From positions 1-6,942 of the forward strand of contig CAZQKI010000229.1 of NCBI GenBank assembly GCA_964592855.1: a stretch of DNA of 6,942 nucleotides, written 5' to 3'. Every line of letters begins with the position of its first letter. The stretch's first letter is position 1. The notes beneath the pieces are model-generated. The model was not told the DNA's origin. It did no database searches and was given only the letters and a program-made list of their open reading frames with translations. Both the position numbers and the translations under genes were made by a program. This DNA is from JAAYLN01 sp964592855 (GTDB lineage: Bacteria > Verrucomicrobiota > Kiritimatiellia > RFP12 > JAAYLN01). This document shows positions 5,921 through 6,942 of this stretch, piece by piece.

Positions 5921-6001
5921 GTTGCGTGAAGGCGCATCCGCTGCATGCCATGTGTCGTGTCAGGCCAGCATACGCCAAAAGCGGATGCGCTTTCACGCAA
6001 C
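5921..6001. repeat. Inverted repeat 2 of the composite (22-bp arms, one mismatch)
   Basis: Positions 5921-5942 and 5980-6001 are reverse complements at 21 of 22 bases, with a 37-base spacer. The outer end shares TTGCGTGAA/TTCACGCAA with inverted repeat 1, while the inner part (GCGCATCCGCT) is different. Confidence 0.85.
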
Positions 6002-6147
6002 CTCTCCTCCAGGTCTCCGTGCCTCCGTGGTGATGTTGTCGCAAAGGCCGAGGTAATTGGCGTGCATTCACGGTTCAAGACCTGCTTTTCATGCACGTTT
6101 TCGCACACCCCGGCAACTGACCCCTTACCCCAAGGATCAAATGCCGC

Positions 6148-6176
6148 TTGTCACGATTTCGCAGCTGGCCTATACT
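6148..6176 (+). promoter_or_regulatory. Near-consensus sigma70-type promoter of the beta-propeller gene
   Basis: TTGTCA (6148-6153, 5/6) and TATACT (6171-6176, 5/6) are separated by the optimal 17 bases. Transcription would start near 6183, leaving a leader of about 16 bases with GGAG before the ATG at 6199. This is the best promoter in the window and sits just right of the composite repeat. Confidence 0.7.
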
Positions 6177-6188
6177 TGATGCACATTT

Positions 6189-6192
6189 GGAG
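6189..6192 (+). promoter_or_regulatory. Ribosome binding site of the beta-propeller gene
   Basis: GGAG directly abuts an ATG at 6193 and lies six bases before the ATG at 6199. The spacing selects 6199 as the start, giving MIYDGFPRY. The 6193 start would add Met-Gln. Confidence 0.6.
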
Positions 6193-6198
6193 ATGCAG

Positions 6199-6942
6199 AT
6201 GATCTACGACGGTTTTCCAAGATACACGGAGTTCCATCCGATGGTTCCGGTATGGTGCGTGACTCTGGATCGGCCGGGCTGCATCCACCGCTTTTTTGAC
6301 ACCTCGCCAATCAGTCCCTCGGGGCGCTACCTGGCCGTCTTCCAGATGCCTTTCGAAGATCGCCAGCCGCAACCGGGAGAGTATGGCCATGTCTGCGTCA
6401 TTGACCTGCATACCGGCGCGAGTCGTATCGTGGCCGAAACCTGCGGGTGGGAGCCACAGATGGGGGCGAACATCAACTGGGGCGGCACAGACCAGGAGTT
6501 GTACTTCAACGATGTGGATGTCGACACCTGGCAGCCCTTCGCCTGGAAACTTGATTTTTTGCGCGGCGCGCGGCAGCGGCTGGAGGGAACGGTGTATCAG
6601 GCCTCTCCGGACGGGCGCTGGCTGGTGTCGGCCAACATGACGACGATGCGGCTGACCCAACCGGGTTACGGCGTGCAGGTCCCCGACGACCACGTGCGGC
6701 GCAACCAGGGTCCCGTGGATGATGACGGTTTCTACCTGACGGACACCGCGACGGGCGCGCGGAAGCTTCTCCTTTCAACGCGTGCAGTGTTCACAAAATC
6801 CGATCCGCCGATCCGGTTTGCCGAGCCCGAGCGTTGTGAAGTCTATGGATTCCACAGCAAGTTCAATCCCCAAGGCACCCGCCTGATGTTAAGCGTGCGC
6901 TGGTACGAACCCAAGGGCGATCCGGTCTTCAACGCTTTCGGT
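6199..6942 (+). CDS. Cytoplasmic PD40/TolB-like beta-propeller protein, 3' end outside window
   Basis: 248 codons are open to the last base of the window, with no stop, so the gene is partial. There is no signal peptide or membrane segment, so it is probably cytoplasmic. Propeller-blade signatures recur: SPSGRYLAV (39-47), ASPDGRWLVS (134-143) and FNPQGTRLMLS (222-232), each of the PDG-type turn seen in PD40/WD40-like repeats. They alternate with blade strands such as VIDLHTG (67-73) and LTDTATG (180-186). The conserved-looking N-terminus (FPRYTEFHPMVPVWC) and GWEPQMGANINWG (83-95) resemble the oligogalacturonate-lyase-like propellers and uncharacterised relatives common in Lentisphaerota and planctomycetes. 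That likeness comes from memory of the family and does not establish lyase activity; the metal-binding residues of that enzyme class cannot be judged from this fragment. It has its own strong promoter and is divergent from the membrane pair. Confidence 0.85.
   Translation, partial: MIYDGFPRYTEFHPMVPVWCVTLDRPGCIHRFFDTSPISPSGRYLAVFQMPFEDRQPQPGEYGHVCVIDLHTGASRIVAETCGWEPQMGANINWGGTDQELYFNDVDVDTWQPFAWKLDFLRGARQRLEGTVYQASPDGRWLVSANMTTMRLTQPGYGVQVPDDHVRRNQGPVDDDGFYLTDTATGARKLLLSTRAVFTKSDPPIRFAEPERCEVYGFHSKFNPQGTRLMLSVRWYEPKGDPVFNAFG

Larger units (their letters stand above)
5737..6032. repeat. Composite inverted-repeat element with CACGGAG-type ends
   Basis: The left end (5737-5762) has three 8-mer units of the CACGGAG type introduced by CACCACGGAG. 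The right end (6012-6032) has the inverse, with two units. Between them lie two separate long hairpins (5776-5857 and 5921-6001). All four hairpin arms carry TTCACGCAA or its complement at the outer end (5778, 5848, 5922, 5992). No coding potential is convincing and no transposase is present. The shape is that of a non-autonomous, MITE-like or REP-like composite. CACGGAG and TTCACGCAA motifs recur in intergenic regions of PVC and other environmental bacteria, as far as I recall. Confidence 0.7.

Noticed and set aside
5702..6202. Small open frames on both strands in the divergent intergenic region
   Set aside because: They are translations of the inverted-repeat composite, with no ribosome binding sites and no protein-like composition.
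6151..6693. 180-residue minus-strand frame near the right end
   Set aside because: It is antisense to the propeller gene, which has promoter, ribosome binding site and blade motifs on the plus strand.

Overview
The window reads as a scaffold piece from a GC-rich bacterium, probably a metagenome-derived member of the PVC group (Kiritimatiellota, Lentisphaerota or Verrucomicrobiota). That placement is an inference. It rests on the look of the last gene and the paired membrane proteins, and on intergenic repeats (GGGTTCA-type 7-mers, CACGGAG-type 8-mers, GACAAAG-type 12-mers) of a kind I associate with those genomes. No rRNA, tRNA, CRISPR array, transposase or phage gene is visible.

Layout. 1-324: a dispersed repeat with a stem-loop and CTTTGTC 12-mers, then a leader containing an inverted copy of the 12-mers. 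325-2694, plus strand: tightly packed hisC-hisB-hisA (4-nt overlap, then a 1-nt gap). 2701-3899, plus strand: an AEC-type 10-TM transporter, six bases after hisA, interrupted by a 100-N scaffold gap at 3241-3340. 3900-4081: a convergent intergenic region with a second copy of the first repeat. 4082-5515, minus strand: two adjacent, related Yip1-like membrane proteins. 5516-6198: a divergent intergenic region holding a roughly 300-bp composite of nested inverted repeats (5737-6032) and a near-consensus sigma70-type promoter (6148-6176). 6199-6942, plus strand: the start of a cytoplasmic beta-propeller protein, open at the window end.

How the genes work together. HisB, HisA and HisC act in histidine biosynthesis: HisA isomerises ProFAR, HisB dehydrates imidazole-glycerol phosphate, and HisC transaminates imidazole-acetol phosphate. 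HisH and HisF, which act between HisA and HisB, are not in the window. The AEC protein is probably co-transcribed with the his genes, but its substrate is unknown. The minus-strand pair and the beta-propeller gene are separate units with no evident link to histidine.

Most notable. The N gap is bracketed by an exact 55-bp duplication. Collapsing it restores one open frame, so the apparent break in the transporter is most likely an assembly artefact. The break lies in what looks like an in-frame, hairpin-bounded repeat insertion between TM5 and TM6. I see no convincing new enzymatic or defence system; the unusual content is repeat architecture.
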